Part shown: positions 1-8,611 of the stretch, in pieces | How the letters are laid out: every line of letters starts with the position of its first letter | Position numbering within the stretch: the stretch's first letter is position 1 | DNA from: Planctomycetota bacterium | Lineage (GTDB): Bacteria > Planctomycetota > Planctomycetia > Pirellulales > Pirellulaceae | Length of the DNA: 21,848 bases | Direction of reading: 5' to 3' | Assembly: GCA_023417165.1 (NCBI GenBank) | Contig: JAEZGD010000639.1 | Location: 1 to 21,848 of the forward strand | Translations under genes and position numbers: made by a program | Notes under the pieces: model-generated | Seen by the model: only the letters and a program-made list of their open reading frames with translations | Told to the model about the DNA's origin: nothing | The model's database searches: none

Positions 1-10
1 TTCGTCTTTG

Positions 11-46
11 TTTGGAATTTGGGATTTGGTGCTTGGAATTTGGTGC
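11..46. repeat. Degenerate heptamer tandem repeat, TTTGG family
   Basis: Five consecutive units of 6 to 8 nt, mostly of the form TTTGGNN (TTTGGAA, TTTGGGA, TTTGGTGC and variants), lie just downstream of the cytidylyltransferase stop codon. The array may continue beyond the left edge of the window. It has no credible coding content. It shares a period of about 7 nt with the arrays at 1178-1241 and 19728-19797 but uses a different heptamer. Resemblance to the short tandemly repeated heptamers (STRR) of cyanobacteria is an inference. Confidence 0.6.
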
Positions 47-67
47 TTCATATTAGCCCTTTGCCCC

Positions 68-1171
68 TCAAGCGCTAAAGAAGTACCTGGTGAGGTGAAA
101 GAATACCGGGGCGGCGAAGCACAGCGAGTCGATGCGGTCGAGCACACCGGCATGCCCGGTGACGAGCGTGCCATAATCGCGCACGCCGCGATCACGCTTG
201 ATCGCCGACATTGTCATTCCGCCTGCGAAGCCCATGAGCGCGATGGCCGCAGCCATGAACGCCGATTCCCAAATCTGAAACGGCGTGACCCAGTACAGCA
301 AAGCGCCCGCGGCGGCCGTGCAGAGCGTGCCGCCGATCAGCCCTTCCCAGGTCCGCCCGGCGTGGATCTGTGGCGCGATCACGTGTCGGCCGAGCAACTT
401 GCTGCTCAAGAACTGGAACGTGTCGCCTAGCTGCGTGATCAGCACAAAATAGAAGAGCAAGCCTGGCAAGCTGCCATTCCACCGCGTCATCTCATCGCCA
501 GTCTGAGTCAAGACATCCAAATACAATAGGGCGGGAGCATGGCTGAGTGCATAGACACAGATCAGTAGCCCCGCCTGGATCTTGGCCGAGCGTTCGAGGA
601 ACCGTTTGGGATCGCCGCTGAAAGCGATCCGCGCGGGAATCATCAGCGACGCGTACACGGGAATCATCACCGTGAACAGCCCGTACAGTTCGGGAACATG
701 AATCCAATTCGGCAGCCAGCTTAATGTCCAGCTCCACTGGTTGACCTGCGGATTGTGCGGCCCGCTGAGGCCCACCAGCAGGTATTGCAGCGGCGTGAAT
801 AGGAAGAAGCTCCAGAACAGCGCGCGGTGATCGCCACGGCGCGTTGGCGTCATAGTGATGAACTCGCGCAGCGCCCAGAACGACGCCACAAAGAACAGCA
901 GTGTGGTAATCGTCGGCCCCAACAGCATGCCTGCGCCCAGGATGGCCGACATGATCAGCCAGGCTTGCACGCGGCGATTGAATTGCTTGACGACGGCCGG
1001 GCTGATCGTGCTTTCGGGCTGTTGTCGCAAGGCTCGTCCCACCACCCAGGCGATCGCCAGCAGGGTCAGCACCATGCCCAATAGCCAATAGGTCGCCACA
1101 CTGAGCTGCGCCGTCGGCGGCGCGAAAAACGCCAGCGGTAAGGCATCGGTCATGGCGGGCCAAGCGGTCAT
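68..1171 (-). CDS. CdsA-family phosphatidate cytidylyltransferase (divergent)
   Basis: A 367-residue polytopic membrane protein with about eight hydrophobic segments. CdsA enzymes condense CTP with phosphatidic acid to CDP-diacylglycerol in the cytoplasmic membrane. The family signature sits near the C-terminus at residues 322-348: SAIKR, then RDYG, then HAGVLDRID. The acidic and basic residues that bind metal and substrate are kept. Compared with the textbook signature, K-D has become R-D and HGG has become HAG, and two more positions deviate. This suggests a second, specialised CdsA branch rather than the housekeeping copy. It lies 74 nt downstream of an acyltransferase that makes its substrate type. 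No Shine-Dalgarno is visible; Met7 (1153) is an alternative start. The family is clear, but which lipid it serves is unknown. Confidence 0.85.
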   Translation of the reverse strand: MTAWPAMTDALPLAFFAPPTAQLSVATYWLLGMVLTLLAIAWVVGRALRQQPESTISPAVVKQFNRRVQAWLIMSAILGAGMLLGPTITTLLFFVASFWALREFITMTPTRRGDHRALFWSFFLFTPLQYLLVGLSGPHNPQVNQWSWTLSWLPNWIHVPELYGLFTVMIPVYASLMIPARIAFSGDPKRFLERSAKIQAGLLICVYALSHAPALLYLDVLTQTGDEMTRWNGSLPGLLFYFVLITQLGDTFQFLSSKLLGRHVIAPQIHAGRTWEGLIGGTLCTAAAGALLYWVTPFQIWESAFMAAAIALMGFAGGMTMSAIKRDRGVRDYGTLVTGHAGVLDRIDSLCFAAPVFFHLTRYFFSA

Positions 1172-1177
1172 GGATGA

Positions 1178-1241
1178 GGGGACAGGGTGAAGGGAATTAG
1201 GTTATAGGGGACAGGTTACAGAGGATAGGTTACAGGAGTGG
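1178..1241. repeat. Degenerate heptamer tandem repeat, GGNNACA family
   Basis: Nine consecutive units, eight of 7 nt and one of 8 nt, fill the gap between the acyltransferase and cytidylyltransferase genes. On the plus strand the consensus is GGNNAYA: GGGGACA occurs twice and GGTTACA twice, and all but the last unit end in A. Pairs of units give a secondary 14-nt period. The array falls in the 5' leader of the cytidylyltransferase gene, where a ribosome binding site would be expected, and none is seen. No function is known. Confidence 0.7.
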
Positions 1242-1245
1242 GCGT

Positions 1246-1857
1246 TTAGTCGGCTTCCTTCAAACCGCGAACGACATCGCGCGCACGGCGGAGAAAGGCT
1301 TTGCTGTTCTCGCCTTGCTCTAGATAGATCGGTCGGCCGATGGTGATACAGCTTAGCAAGGGAACCGGCAGAAATTCGCCGCGGGGCAACACGCGGTTGA
1401 GATTATCGATATAGACCGGCATCAATTCCAGGTCGGGTCGCTTTTTCGCGAGATAATATAAGCCGCTTTTGAACTCTCCCATCTCTTCTTCGGTGTTACG
1501 GCTCCCCTCGGGGAAGATGATCAACGAATAACGATCCCCCATCCGCTGCAACATCAGGTCGATGGGGCTTTGATGGACCTTGATTTCGGTGCGATCGATC
1601 AACACCGCGTTAAAGGTCTTGGCGATATGACGTCGCAGCGGGCCCTTGTCCCAATAGTCTTTGGCGGCCACAGGCCGGGTCAGATCGCGCAGTTCGCGCG
1701 GCAGCGAAGCCCACAGCACCAGCGCGTCGAGGTGACTGGTGTGGTTGGCGAAATAAATCCGCTGATTCGTGTCAGGCGTGGCTCCTTCCAGCCAGCGCAC
1801 GGTCGCACCGCTCATCAGCTTGGCAGCGGTGGCGAGGACAGAGATGGTCAGCTTCAT
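1246..1857 (-). CDS. 1-acyl-sn-glycerol-3-phosphate acyltransferase (PlsC family)
   Basis: A 203-residue protein of the PlsC/LPLAT superfamily, which transfers a fatty acyl chain to lysophosphatidic acid or a related lysolipid at the inner membrane. The catalytic NHxxxxD motif is at residues 38-44 (His39, Asp44). The FPEGSR substrate-binding motif is at 115-120, and a proline-containing block (LMPVYI) follows near 145. It is shorter than typical PlsC proteins (about 230-250 residues), mainly because the N-terminal membrane segment is reduced. It precedes the CdsA-like gene by 74 nt, consistent with consecutive steps from lysophosphatidate to CDP-diacylglycerol. The acceptor cannot be fixed from sequence; lysophospholipid remodelling or an unusual lipid anchor are alternatives. 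Confidence 0.9.
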   Translation of the reverse strand: MKLTISVLATAAKLMSGATVRWLEGATPDTNQRIYFANHTSHLDALVLWASLPRELRDLTRPVAAKDYWDKGPLRRHIAKTFNAVLIDRTEIKVHQSPIDLMLQRMGDRYSLIIFPEGSRNTEEEMGEFKSGLYYLAKKRPDLELMPVYIDNLNRVLPRGEFLPVPLLSCITIGRPIYLEQGENSKAFLRRARDVVRGLKEAD

Positions 1858-1895
1858 GGCGGCCGGTCGCGCGGTCCTGCGGCGCAGAATCCATG

Positions 1896-1901
1896 ATCAT
1901 A
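1896..1901 (-). promoter_or_regulatory. Candidate -10 element for the plsC-cdsA pair
   Basis: Read on the minus strand, an AT-rich island carries TATGAT (five of six matches to TATAAT), 38 nt upstream of the acyltransferase start. No convincing -35 box lies at 16-18 nt. It is the best promoter-like site in the 139-nt gap and would make plsC-cdsA a transcription unit separate from the polysaccharide genes. Confidence 0.28.
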
Positions 1902-1942
1902 AATTGAATAGTCGCTGAAAGATAGTGGTCGGCGACTTGGCA

Positions 1943-1961
1943 GCCGGTCACAGGGACCGGC
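1943..1961. terminator. Inverted repeat after the GT4 gene, possible terminator
   Basis: A perfect 7-bp stem, GCCGGTC paired with GACCGGC around a 5-nt loop, lies 36 nt beyond the stop codon of the leftward GT4 gene. On that strand no T-tract follows, so it is not a classical intrinsic terminator. A TTTT run follows only on the plus strand. It may mark the end of the leftward polysaccharide operon. Confidence 0.35.
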
Positions 1962-1996
1962 CGCGTTTTCTTGCTACTAACGCCACTCACCGGCGT

Positions 1997-3232
1997 TTAC
2001 AGGGACGTCTTGAGCACATCGTCGTGCTCTTGCGGAAGGCGTTCCAGTCGCCGCGGCAGCACCGTGTGGCCCGCCTTGCGTTCATAGGTCAACTCGATCA
2101 GCTCCATATAGCCGCGAACCATCGAATCGAGCGACGCCTGGGCGACGACGCGCTGTCGCCCTTCAGCCCCCAACCGCGCCGCCAGCGCCCGATCCGTCAG
2201 CAGCCGCAACAAATGCCCGGCGATCTCGTTAGCATCGCCCGGCGTGGCCAGAAAGCCCGTCTCGCCAGGCTTCACAGTGTCCGAAATCGAACCGACCCGC
2301 GTCGCCACGACCGGCACCTCGCACGCCAGCGCTTCCAGGATCGAAACCGGATTCGCCTCGTTGTGCGAAGTCAGCGCAAACGCATCCAGCCCTGCCAAGA
2401 TCTGCGGCGTATCGCTGCGCGTGCCGAGCAGATGCACGCAGTCGTTTAGCTTCAGTTCGCTGATCCACTGTTCGATCCCCGGCCGCTCGGGGCCATCACC
2501 CACGATCACGAAATGCGTCTCGGGCCGCTCCGCACGCACTTGCGCAGCGGCGCGCAAGTACAACTCGTGATTCTTTTCTGGACGCAGCGCCGCCACGATG
2601 CCGACCAGCGGCGTCGAGGCCGGCACGCCGAGCGCGTCACGCAAGATCGCGCGCTGCTCGGGCCTCGGCCGAAAGCGCTCGACATCGATGCCGTTGGGAA
2701 TCACAAAGACCTTCTGCGCAGGAAAGTGCTCGTTCTGAATCAAATGCTCGCCATGCGGCCGCGCGACGCCAATGAAACCATCGGTGATCGAAGTCAGCAT
2801 CCGGTTCAACCGTCCCACACCATCGGGCCAGCCGGTCGAATGCAAGGCCGACAGCACCACCGGCACCTGCGCCGACCACGCGCCAAGCCGTCCCCAGAAC
2901 ATCTTGTCGCCAGCGCCGACGGTGACGACCGCATCGATCCGGCGATTGGCCATCAAACGCGACAAGCGCCGCCACACACCAACATCGTATTTCGAACCGA
3001 TCAAATGATCGTGCGTCGGAATCTCGCGCGAAAGTTCTTCGCCGAGAGGTCCCAGGCTCTTTAGGCAGCACAACTCAGGCTGCACGCGCGAGCGATCGAG
3101 TCGGCGAATGAGATTCAGCAGCAGCGTCTCGGCGCCTCCGACCGGCATGCTGGTAATCAAGAACAACGTTTTCAGCGGACCACGATCGGCCAGCGGCATC
3201 AATTTGCGTTGCGAGAACCACATGCGGCTCAT
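1997..3232 (-). CDS. Glycosyltransferase family 4 (GT-B fold)
   Basis: A 411-residue retaining GT4 enzyme that transfers a sugar from a nucleotide donor to a growing glycan on the cytoplasmic side. The N-terminal acceptor domain has the glycine-rich loop PVGGAE (residues 30-35). The C-terminal donor domain has a VGDGPE block and the EX7E motif with Glu292 and Glu300, followed by PVVATRVGS. It is last in a leftward run with the flippase, deacetylase and GNAT-like genes, so it probably builds the same polysaccharide. Met4 (3223) is an equally good start: a GAGG lies at suitable distance before it but abuts the first ATG. Donor sugar and linkage cannot be told from sequence. Confidence 0.92.
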   Translation of the reverse strand: MSRMWFSQRKLMPLADRGPLKTLFLITSMPVGGAETLLLNLIRRLDRSRVQPELCCLKSLGPLGEELSREIPTHDHLIGSKYDVGVWRRLSRLMANRRIDAVVTVGAGDKMFWGRLGAWSAQVPVVLSALHSTGWPDGVGRLNRMLTSITDGFIGVARPHGEHLIQNEHFPAQKVFVIPNGIDVERFRPRPEQRAILRDALGVPASTPLVGIVAALRPEKNHELYLRAAAQVRAERPETHFVIVGDGPERPGIEQWISELKLNDCVHLLGTRSDTPQILAGLDAFALTSHNEANPVSILEALACEVPVVATRVGSISDTVKPGETGFLATPGDANEIAGHLLRLLTDRALAARLGAEGRQRVVAQASLDSMVRGYMELIELTYERKAGHTVLPRRLERLPQEHDDVLKTSL

Positions 3233-3305
3233 CCTCGTCGAAACCGACAGCCCTTCAGGCCGTCGTCACTAAAATTTGAAATGGATTCGTTCGTCGCCGC
3301 CCGGC

Positions 3306-4820
3306 TCAGGCCGGCAGCAATTTGTCTTTCACCTGCGTCGCCAGACGGGTTGCCAACTCTTTGAGTTGCCGTTCTTCGTCTTCATCAAATAGCCAACGCA
3401 GCCGCCAATCGATGACGACAATCGCCACGACCAACAGCGGACCAAAGATCGGTCCAGCCAAAATGATCAGCGGCAGCGCCAAGGCGATGATCAATCCGCG
3501 ACTGCAATGCAGACCGAATCGCTTACCACACAGCAGCACCGCAATCGCCGCGGCCAGCGATGCACACGCTCGCGCGGCCAGGATCGCCGTCAGCCCCCAT
3601 GGGAGCGCCACCAGGTTGAAGGCCACATTCAGAATCAGGCCCAGTAGGCAAGCGACCATCACTAGCCGGGCTTTTTCGGCACAAAGCAGATAGTTCTGCG
3701 ATATCAACAGCAGGCTAAACCACACGCAGCCGACCAGCGCCCAAGGGAGCGCCGCCAGGCCATCGTCGTACTTGCCGCCGAGCACCACGCCAAACAACAG
3801 CGGAGCGCACCACAGCACGAGCAAGCTGCCCACTGTGAACAGAATCGCGAGCAGTTTCACCGCCAGATTCACGTGCGCCGACACCTTCGACTTTTGCCCG
3901 GTCTCCCAAGCATGGCTCCAATGCGGCAAAACGATTGCGGCCAGCGTCGCAGCCAGCGTGGCAAACAACAGCGGCACCACGCGACTGCTGTGATACTGTC
4001 CCACCAACGCTTGCCCGGCGTGCGTATCAAGCCCGCTGACGTGCAGGATCATGAAGCGATCGACGAAATCGGCCAGATTCGCCACCAGGTTCGTCAGCCA
4101 CACCCACATCGCAAATGGCAGCAGTTTGCTCCACGCGTCGGTCCCGCGCAGCGACTGGGTATCGTGAGCGAATTCCGCTTTCAATTGCGACAGCCACGGC
4201 AACACCGACACAATGGCGGCCACGCAGCTAATGGCAAACGCCACCACAATCGCCTCGGCGGACGATTCCCACACGAACACCAGACCGACGCCTGCGATCG
4301 TAAACGTCAGGCTGTTGACGAACTGCATGAACGAAACCGCGCGCACTTGTCGCAGCGACGTCAGCAGTTCATTCAGGTAGTTAAAGACCGTCACCAGGCA
4401 GAGCGTCGCCAGCGCGTAGCCCATCAGCCGCGTTTGCCCAGCATCGTCAAAGACCAGGTAAGCCAGTGGCCGCGCGAAGCACGTCATTAGCAAGGTGCCG
4501 ACGCCTGTCAGTAGCAGCGTGGCGATGGTCATCTTGCGAAGATAGACCGCTAGTTGCCCGCGCTGGCGATAGAACTCGACATAGCGCCCCAGCGAGCCTG
4601 GCAAGCCCAGCACGACCAGCGGCGCAGCGAGCATCAGAAAGCTATAGGCCAGCGAAAACTGGCCGAGCGCCGCATCGCTTAAGAAGCGGCAGAACAACAG
4701 CCCACGCACAAAGCCGACCGCGCGCTGGACCACGTTCAGCGCCAGCATGAACATCACGCCGGTGGCGAGGGAATCGCCCCGGGCGGCAGTCGAACTGGTG
4801 GTAACAGTGGCGGTAGACAT
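3306..4820 (-). CDS. Wzx/MATE-like polysaccharide flippase
   Basis: A 504-residue polytopic protein with roughly 12-14 hydrophobic segments, of the oligosaccharide flippase (Wzx/PST, MVF superfamily) type. Such proteins move undecaprenyl-linked repeat units across the inner membrane. The first helix contains ALNVVQRAVGFVRG, and the conserved GQFSLAYSF / GLPGSLGRYVEFY region follows, as is usual in this family. The C-terminus is a charged cytoplasmic tail rich in Glu and Lys. The open frame extends upstream to a TTG at 4853, but the ATG at 4820 leaves a normal short cytoplasmic N-terminus. It sits between the deacetylase and GT4 genes and pairs functionally with the polymerase encoded divergently at 7136. 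Confidence 0.87.
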   Translation of the reverse strand: MSTATVTTSSTAARGDSLATGVMFMLALNVVQRAVGFVRGLLFCRFLSDAALGQFSLAYSFLMLAAPLVVLGLPGSLGRYVEFYRQRGQLAVYLRKMTIATLLLTGVGTLLMTCFARPLAYLVFDDAGQTRLMGYALATLCLVTVFNYLNELLTSLRQVRAVSFMQFVNSLTFTIAGVGLVFVWESSAEAIVVAFAISCVAAIVSVLPWLSQLKAEFAHDTQSLRGTDAWSKLLPFAMWVWLTNLVANLADFVDRFMILHVSGLDTHAGQALVGQYHSSRVVPLLFATLAATLAAIVLPHWSHAWETGQKSKVSAHVNLAVKLLAILFTVGSLLVLWCAPLLFGVVLGGKYDDGLAALPWALVGCVWFSLLLISQNYLLCAEKARLVMVACLLGLILNVAFNLVALPWGLTAILAARACASLAAAIAVLLCGKRFGLHCSRGLIIALALPLIILAGPIFGPLLVVAIVVIDWRLRWLFDEDEERQLKELATRLATQVKDKLLPA

Positions 4821-4870
4821 ACAATTGCCAGCAGCGTGACGGAACTCAAACAAGCCGTGTCACGCGGCGA

Positions 4871-5755
4871 TCAACCTTTCGAGAACGAGGCGGTCGTCGT
4901 TACAGGGCGTCGTTCCTGACTGCCATTCGCTGTCTCGTAGACGAAGCGTTCCACCTTGCGCTGCTTACGCAAGTCGAAGGTCAGCCAATTCTTCAGCCGC
5001 AGCATGTCGGGATCGGCATGAATGCGTTGCATGTGAAAGGCGTCATCGCCTGGCCAGTTATAGCCGCCATAGGCCGAGCAAACGCCACGATAGCCGGCGC
5101 GACGCGCCAGACGGAAAGCCTCGGCATTCAGATTGGCATGCAAACCGAAAGGAAATGCGAAATAACGAATCGGCGCGCCGGTGGCGTCTTCTAACTCGTG
5201 CGCCGCATCGACCACTTCGCGCCGCAGTTCACGTGGATCGTGCAGTTGGCCCAAGTCGGCATGCGTGCGCGTATGCGCGCCGATCTCGATGCCGGCCTTG
5301 GCCATCGCCTGCAACTCTTCAACGGAGTTCGGTCGCAACGGCACGCCGCGCGCCAGATCGTGCGGAAACGGCTGATTTTCGAGCACGTACTTCGTGGAGA
5401 CAAAATAGGTGCAAGGGATGCGTTCCTTGATCAGCCAGGGAATCGCATGGCTGCAATTGTCGCCATAGCCATCGTCAAACGTGATCGCCACGGTCGGGCG
5501 ACGATTGATTCCCTGACGCACGCGCTCTTGCGCATCGGCGAGCGACACGAGGTCGAAGTTTTGCTTCAGCCACTGCATCTGCTGGGTGAACATCGCGGTC
5601 GGCATCGTCCAGTCGTTGGGCTCGTCGTCGGCCACGCGATGATAGAACAGCACCGACACCGGCGATTGCCCGCGCTCTGCCAGTTGCGCGGCCAGCAGTT
5701 GGCGCAGCGGAAAGGTGGCGTGGTAATACGTGCTTAACAAGGCGTTGCGAAGCAT
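4871..5755 (-). CDS. Polysaccharide deacetylase (NodB domain, CE4)
   Basis: A 294-residue metal-dependent N- or O-deacetylase for sugar residues. The NodB core is intact: TFDDGY at residues 92-97 supplies the catalytic base Asp94 and metal ligand Asp95, and HTRTH at 161-165 supplies His161 and His165. A FAFPFG block near residue 205 fits motif 3. There is no signal peptide, so it probably acts on lipid-linked precursors at the cytoplasmic face, or is exported by an unrecognised route. The LFYHRV start and general layout resemble deacetylases in exopolysaccharide clusters. It lies 27 nt after the GNAT-like gene and 50 nt before the flippase, consistent with one operon. Confidence 0.93.
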   Translation of the reverse strand: MLRNALLSTYYHATFPLRQLLAAQLAERGQSPVSVLFYHRVADDEPNDWTMPTAMFTQQMQWLKQNFDLVSLADAQERVRQGINRRPTVAITFDDGYGDNCSHAIPWLIKERIPCTYFVSTKYVLENQPFPHDLARGVPLRPNSVEELQAMAKAGIEIGAHTRTHADLGQLHDPRELRREVVDAAHELEDATGAPIRYFAFPFGLHANLNAEAFRLARRAGYRGVCSAYGGYNWPGDDAFHMQRIHADPDMLRLKNWLTFDLRKQRKVERFVYETANGSQERRPVTTTASFSKG

Positions 5756-5782
5756 GACAGTCTCTTGAGGAAAGCGGTGCGA

Positions 5783-6907
5783 TTACTCAGCGGCTTTGAC
5801 TTCGCAAGCAGCATTGCGTTGCCAGCCGGTCTTGATCCACTGCTTGATGGTGTCTTTGGCCAGCCACAGACCATGGCGGATCTGCGCCGTCGTCTTCGGC
5901 GCGACGATACGTACGTCGATGCTCGCCTGTGGCTGAGCGCGCCAGTGGGCTTTGTACGGTTCGTCGCCACGCAGAAAATCGAAGGCCTGCTGACCTTCCT
6001 GCAAGGCGTGCTTGAGCGTGGCGATATTGGCGATGCGTCCGGGCTCTTCGTCGAGCGCCTCGGGATCGAGCCCCGCCTGATAGGCATACGTCACGCCGCC
6101 GCCCGCCAGTTGCAGTTCGACCGAGATCGGCCGCCCCGCCAGTTCAATCCAGCACAAACGCAGCATGTCTTCGGCCAGCAAACGGGCGGATGCCGCACGC
6201 ACGAAGCCGGTAAAACGTGGATCGGCGAAGCAGCCTGGCTCGCCTAGGCTTTGCCGACGACGCTGATGTAGATCGATCAGGATCTCGAGACCCGCAGCGA
6301 GTTCCGCAGGCGTGCGTGCGACGCGCAACTGCGCTTCACCGCTTTCGACCAGGCGACGATCGACGCGGCGCACTTGCTTGCGATGCGACTTCGAAAGCGA
6401 CTCGACATACGTTTCCCAGTCGGAGTCGAACGCGATTCGCCAGGTGTTCAGTCCGGGACGTTCGTGCACCGTCAGCCCATGAGCGGACAGCAGTGAGATC
6501 AACCGCTTAATAGTTGGTTCGTTGGCAGCCACGCCGGTGAGATGCAGCAAGTCCCACTGCTGGCCTTGGTACTCCAGCAGCCAAGCGCCGATGGCTTCCA
6601 CCACGGCGTCGCGATCGGGCGGGCTAGCCAGAATGCCGAGATAGTCGGAACAGACTTCGCCCGAGCCGAGAAATGCGAGCGTGCGTCCCTGCGTGGCACT
6701 GCTGGCGACAAACCACGGCGCGATCCCGCGCAGCGTGTTGTTGTCGTCATGGACCGCTAATACGCACAACTGCCGCCCGGCGGAATAGTGTTCCCACCAC
6801 GACAGCAGCCACGCCGGCGTGCGAAACGGCACACCCGCCGCCAGGCCTTGCCAGGCTTCGTAGAGCGGCGTGAGTTTCGCTACCTCTTGCAGACACGTTA
6901 TGCGCAT
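5783..6907 (-). CDS. CelD/FemAB-like GNAT acyltransferase (Acetyltransf_6)
   Basis: A 374-residue protein of the CelD / BioF2-like / FemAB-like GNAT group (PF13480 type), often found in exopolysaccharide clusters. Support comes from the basic SKSHRKQVRRVDRR stretch in the middle, the block of acceptor-domain strands around YAYQAGLDPEA, and the hallmark DFLRGDEPYKxxW at about 310-322. It probably adds an acyl or aminoacyl group to a sugar or lipid-linked glycan. The substrate is unknown. The frame is open to a GTG at 7021, but the added 38 residues are basic and look non-domain, so the ATG at 6907 before RITCLQEV is preferred. It heads the leftward operon, divergent from the polymerase gene. 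Confidence 0.85.
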   Translation of the reverse strand: MRITCLQEVAKLTPLYEAWQGLAAGVPFRTPAWLLSWWEHYSAGRQLCVLAVHDDNNTLRGIAPWFVASSATQGRTLAFLGSGEVCSDYLGILASPPDRDAVVEAIGAWLLEYQGQQWDLLHLTGVAANEPTIKRLISLLSAHGLTVHERPGLNTWRIAFDSDWETYVESLSKSHRKQVRRVDRRLVESGEAQLRVARTPAELAAGLEILIDLHQRRRQSLGEPGCFADPRFTGFVRAASARLLAEDMLRLCWIELAGRPISVELQLAGGGVTYAYQAGLDPEALDEEPGRIANIATLKHALQEGQQAFDFLRGDEPYKAHWRAQPQASIDVRIVAPKTTAQIRHGLWLAKDTIKQWIKTGWQRNAACEVKAAE

Positions 6908-6940
6908 AGTGCGATCGCTATCGAGACGAAACGAGCGTTC

Positions 6941-6963
6941 GCGACCGCCGTAAACTCGGTCGC
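6941..6963. promoter_or_regulatory. Inverted repeat in the divergent intergenic region
   Basis: A perfect inverted repeat, GCGACCG and CGGTCGC separated by 9 nt, lies 34-56 nt upstream of the chosen start of the GNAT-like gene, in the gap between the two divergent halves of the polysaccharide cluster. It could be an operator or a leader hairpin. Seven-bp stems also occur by chance in GC-rich DNA. Confidence 0.3.
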
Positions 6964-7135
6964 TTACAGAACTCTTGGTCACTCGCCTGGAGGTGGCAAC
7001 CACAAACGAATGCGAATTCACCTCGCCCTGGCGGCGGCACGCCTCCTGATACGGTGGTAACGATTGCGCCGGATAGTGCGTGCGGATTGCCGAACGTTTT
7101 GCCGGGCGCAGCGGCCACGTTGACCTATCTTTGGA

Positions 7136-8605
7136 ATGACTTTGTGGACTCGCTCTTGGCGCTTTTGTGCGGTTTTGCCGCTCTCGATCCCTATGACCGC
7201 CATCGTGACGATTGCTGCCATTGCGGGATTGGTATGGGGGCTGATCATCGCGGCGCGCGGCTCGCTGCTGTTGGGCTGCGTGCTGTACTTGATCGCCGCG
7301 GCCTGCTTTGGTCCGTACCTGCTGAGCTTCGACGTCGCTGGCATTACGCTGTCGCTCGATCGCGTATTTCTGGTCGGGCTGGTCGGCGCTGCGGTGCTAC
7401 AACGCAAGCTGGGCCAGACCGATCCCAAGCCCCTGGCTGGCGTCGATGTTGCGATGATCGGCCTGGTCGGCGTCTTGGCCATCAGCACCTTCACGCACGA
7501 CTATCACGATGCAGGGCCTGCGGACGTGCCGATCGTGCAGCACTTGCTCAATGGCTACTGCATTCCGCTGGTGATTTATTGGATCGCCCGGCAAGCCACA
7601 CTCGACGAGCGCGAAGTCACGCGTGTGCTGATCGCGCTGACACTATTTGGCGTTTACCTGGCCGTGATCGGCATCCTGGAGGGGCTCGGCCAATATGGCC
7701 TGGTCTATCCGCGTTACATCGCCAATCCAGAGCTGGGACTGCACTTTGGTCGCGCTCGCGGACCGATGGTGCACTCGGTCAGTTATGGCATTTATCTCGA
7801 CACGTGCTTGCTCGCGTGCGGCTTGTGGATGACGAAGCAATCGCGCGGCGGCAAGCTGGCGCTCGCGACGTTGATCCCGTTATTCTTGCTGGCGATTATC
7901 TTTACCAAGACGCGCAGCGTATGGATGGGCGCGGGGACCGGCGTGCTAATCGTGCTGGCTTTCAAACTGCAAGGCCGCATGCGCGTGGCGATACTGGCAA
8001 GTGCGGTGGCCGCGGTAGTGCTAGTGCTGGCGGCGAAAACCGATGCCTTTTTAGGCCTGCAGCGAGAAGGAACGGTGCAAGACACGCGGCAATCGGCCGA
8101 CATGCGTAAGGTCTTCACGTATGTCTCGTGGAAGATGTTTCAAGACAAGCCGCTGTGGGGTGTTGGCTTCGGCCAGTTCGCCAAGGCGAAATTGCCTTAC
8201 CTGACCGACCACGATACCCACCTGCAGCTCGAAACGATTCGCCAATACGTGCATCACAACACGTTCCTCAGCATCTTGACCGAAACAGGGCTTATCGGTC
8301 TCGGAATATTCTTAGCCATGCTGTGGGGCTGGGCGCGCGCCGGTTGGCAACTGGTGCGTGATCACCATTCGCCAGCCTGGATGCAGCGTCATGGTCTGCT
8401 GCTGCTCGGCATGCTGGGCATTGCGGTGTGGCAAATGCTGTTTCACGAAATCACGTTCACCACGCTCGATCAATCTCTGTTGTACTTTGTGGTCGGCGTG
8501 GGCGTGGGTCTTCGTCAGATGTTGGTCCATCGACCGCAGTCGCATCCTGTCGCGTATGCGACGACTCCGTGGTATCAGCGCTCGCCGCTGCCAGCCAATC
8601 GTTAA
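7136..8605 (+). CDS. O-antigen polymerase/ligase (Wzy/WaaL family)
   Basis: A 489-residue inner-membrane protein with about ten or more transmembrane segments and the Wzy_C domain typical of O-antigen polymerases and ligases. These join lipid-linked repeat units in the periplasm or transfer a finished glycan to an acceptor. The large periplasmic loop (about residues 295-380) ends in YVHHNTFLSILTETGLIGLG, the family's conserved His-Asn segment. FTKTRSVWMGAG and KPLWGVGFGQF are further family-like blocks. Met20 (7193), just before the first helix, is an alternative start. It ends 6 nt before the GT26 gene, suggesting translational coupling. Polymerase and ligase cannot be separated from sequence alone. 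Confidence 0.87.
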   Translation: MTLWTRSWRFCAVLPLSIPMTAIVTIAAIAGLVWGLIIAARGSLLLGCVLYLIAAACFGPYLLSFDVAGITLSLDRVFLVGLVGAAVLQRKLGQTDPKPLAGVDVAMIGLVGVLAISTFTHDYHDAGPADVPIVQHLLNGYCIPLVIYWIARQATLDEREVTRVLIALTLFGVYLAVIGILEGLGQYGLVYPRYIANPELGLHFGRARGPMVHSVSYGIYLDTCLLACGLWMTKQSRGGKLALATLIPLFLLAIIFTKTRSVWMGAGTGVLIVLAFKLQGRMRVAILASAVAAVVLVLAAKTDAFLGLQREGTVQDTRQSADMRKVFTYVSWKMFQDKPLWGVGFGQFAKAKLPYLTDHDTHLQLETIRQYVHHNTFLSILTETGLIGLGIFLAMLWGWARAGWQLVRDHHSPAWMQRHGLLLLGMLGIAVWQMLFHEITFTTLDQSLLYFVVGVGVGLRQMLVHRPQSHPVAYATTPWYQRSPLPANR

Positions 8606-8611
8606 TGCACT

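Noticed and set aside
7120..7148. TTGACC as a -35 box for the polymerase gene
   Set aside because: No acceptable -10 lies 16-18 nt downstream, and the site overlaps one of the two possible start codons.
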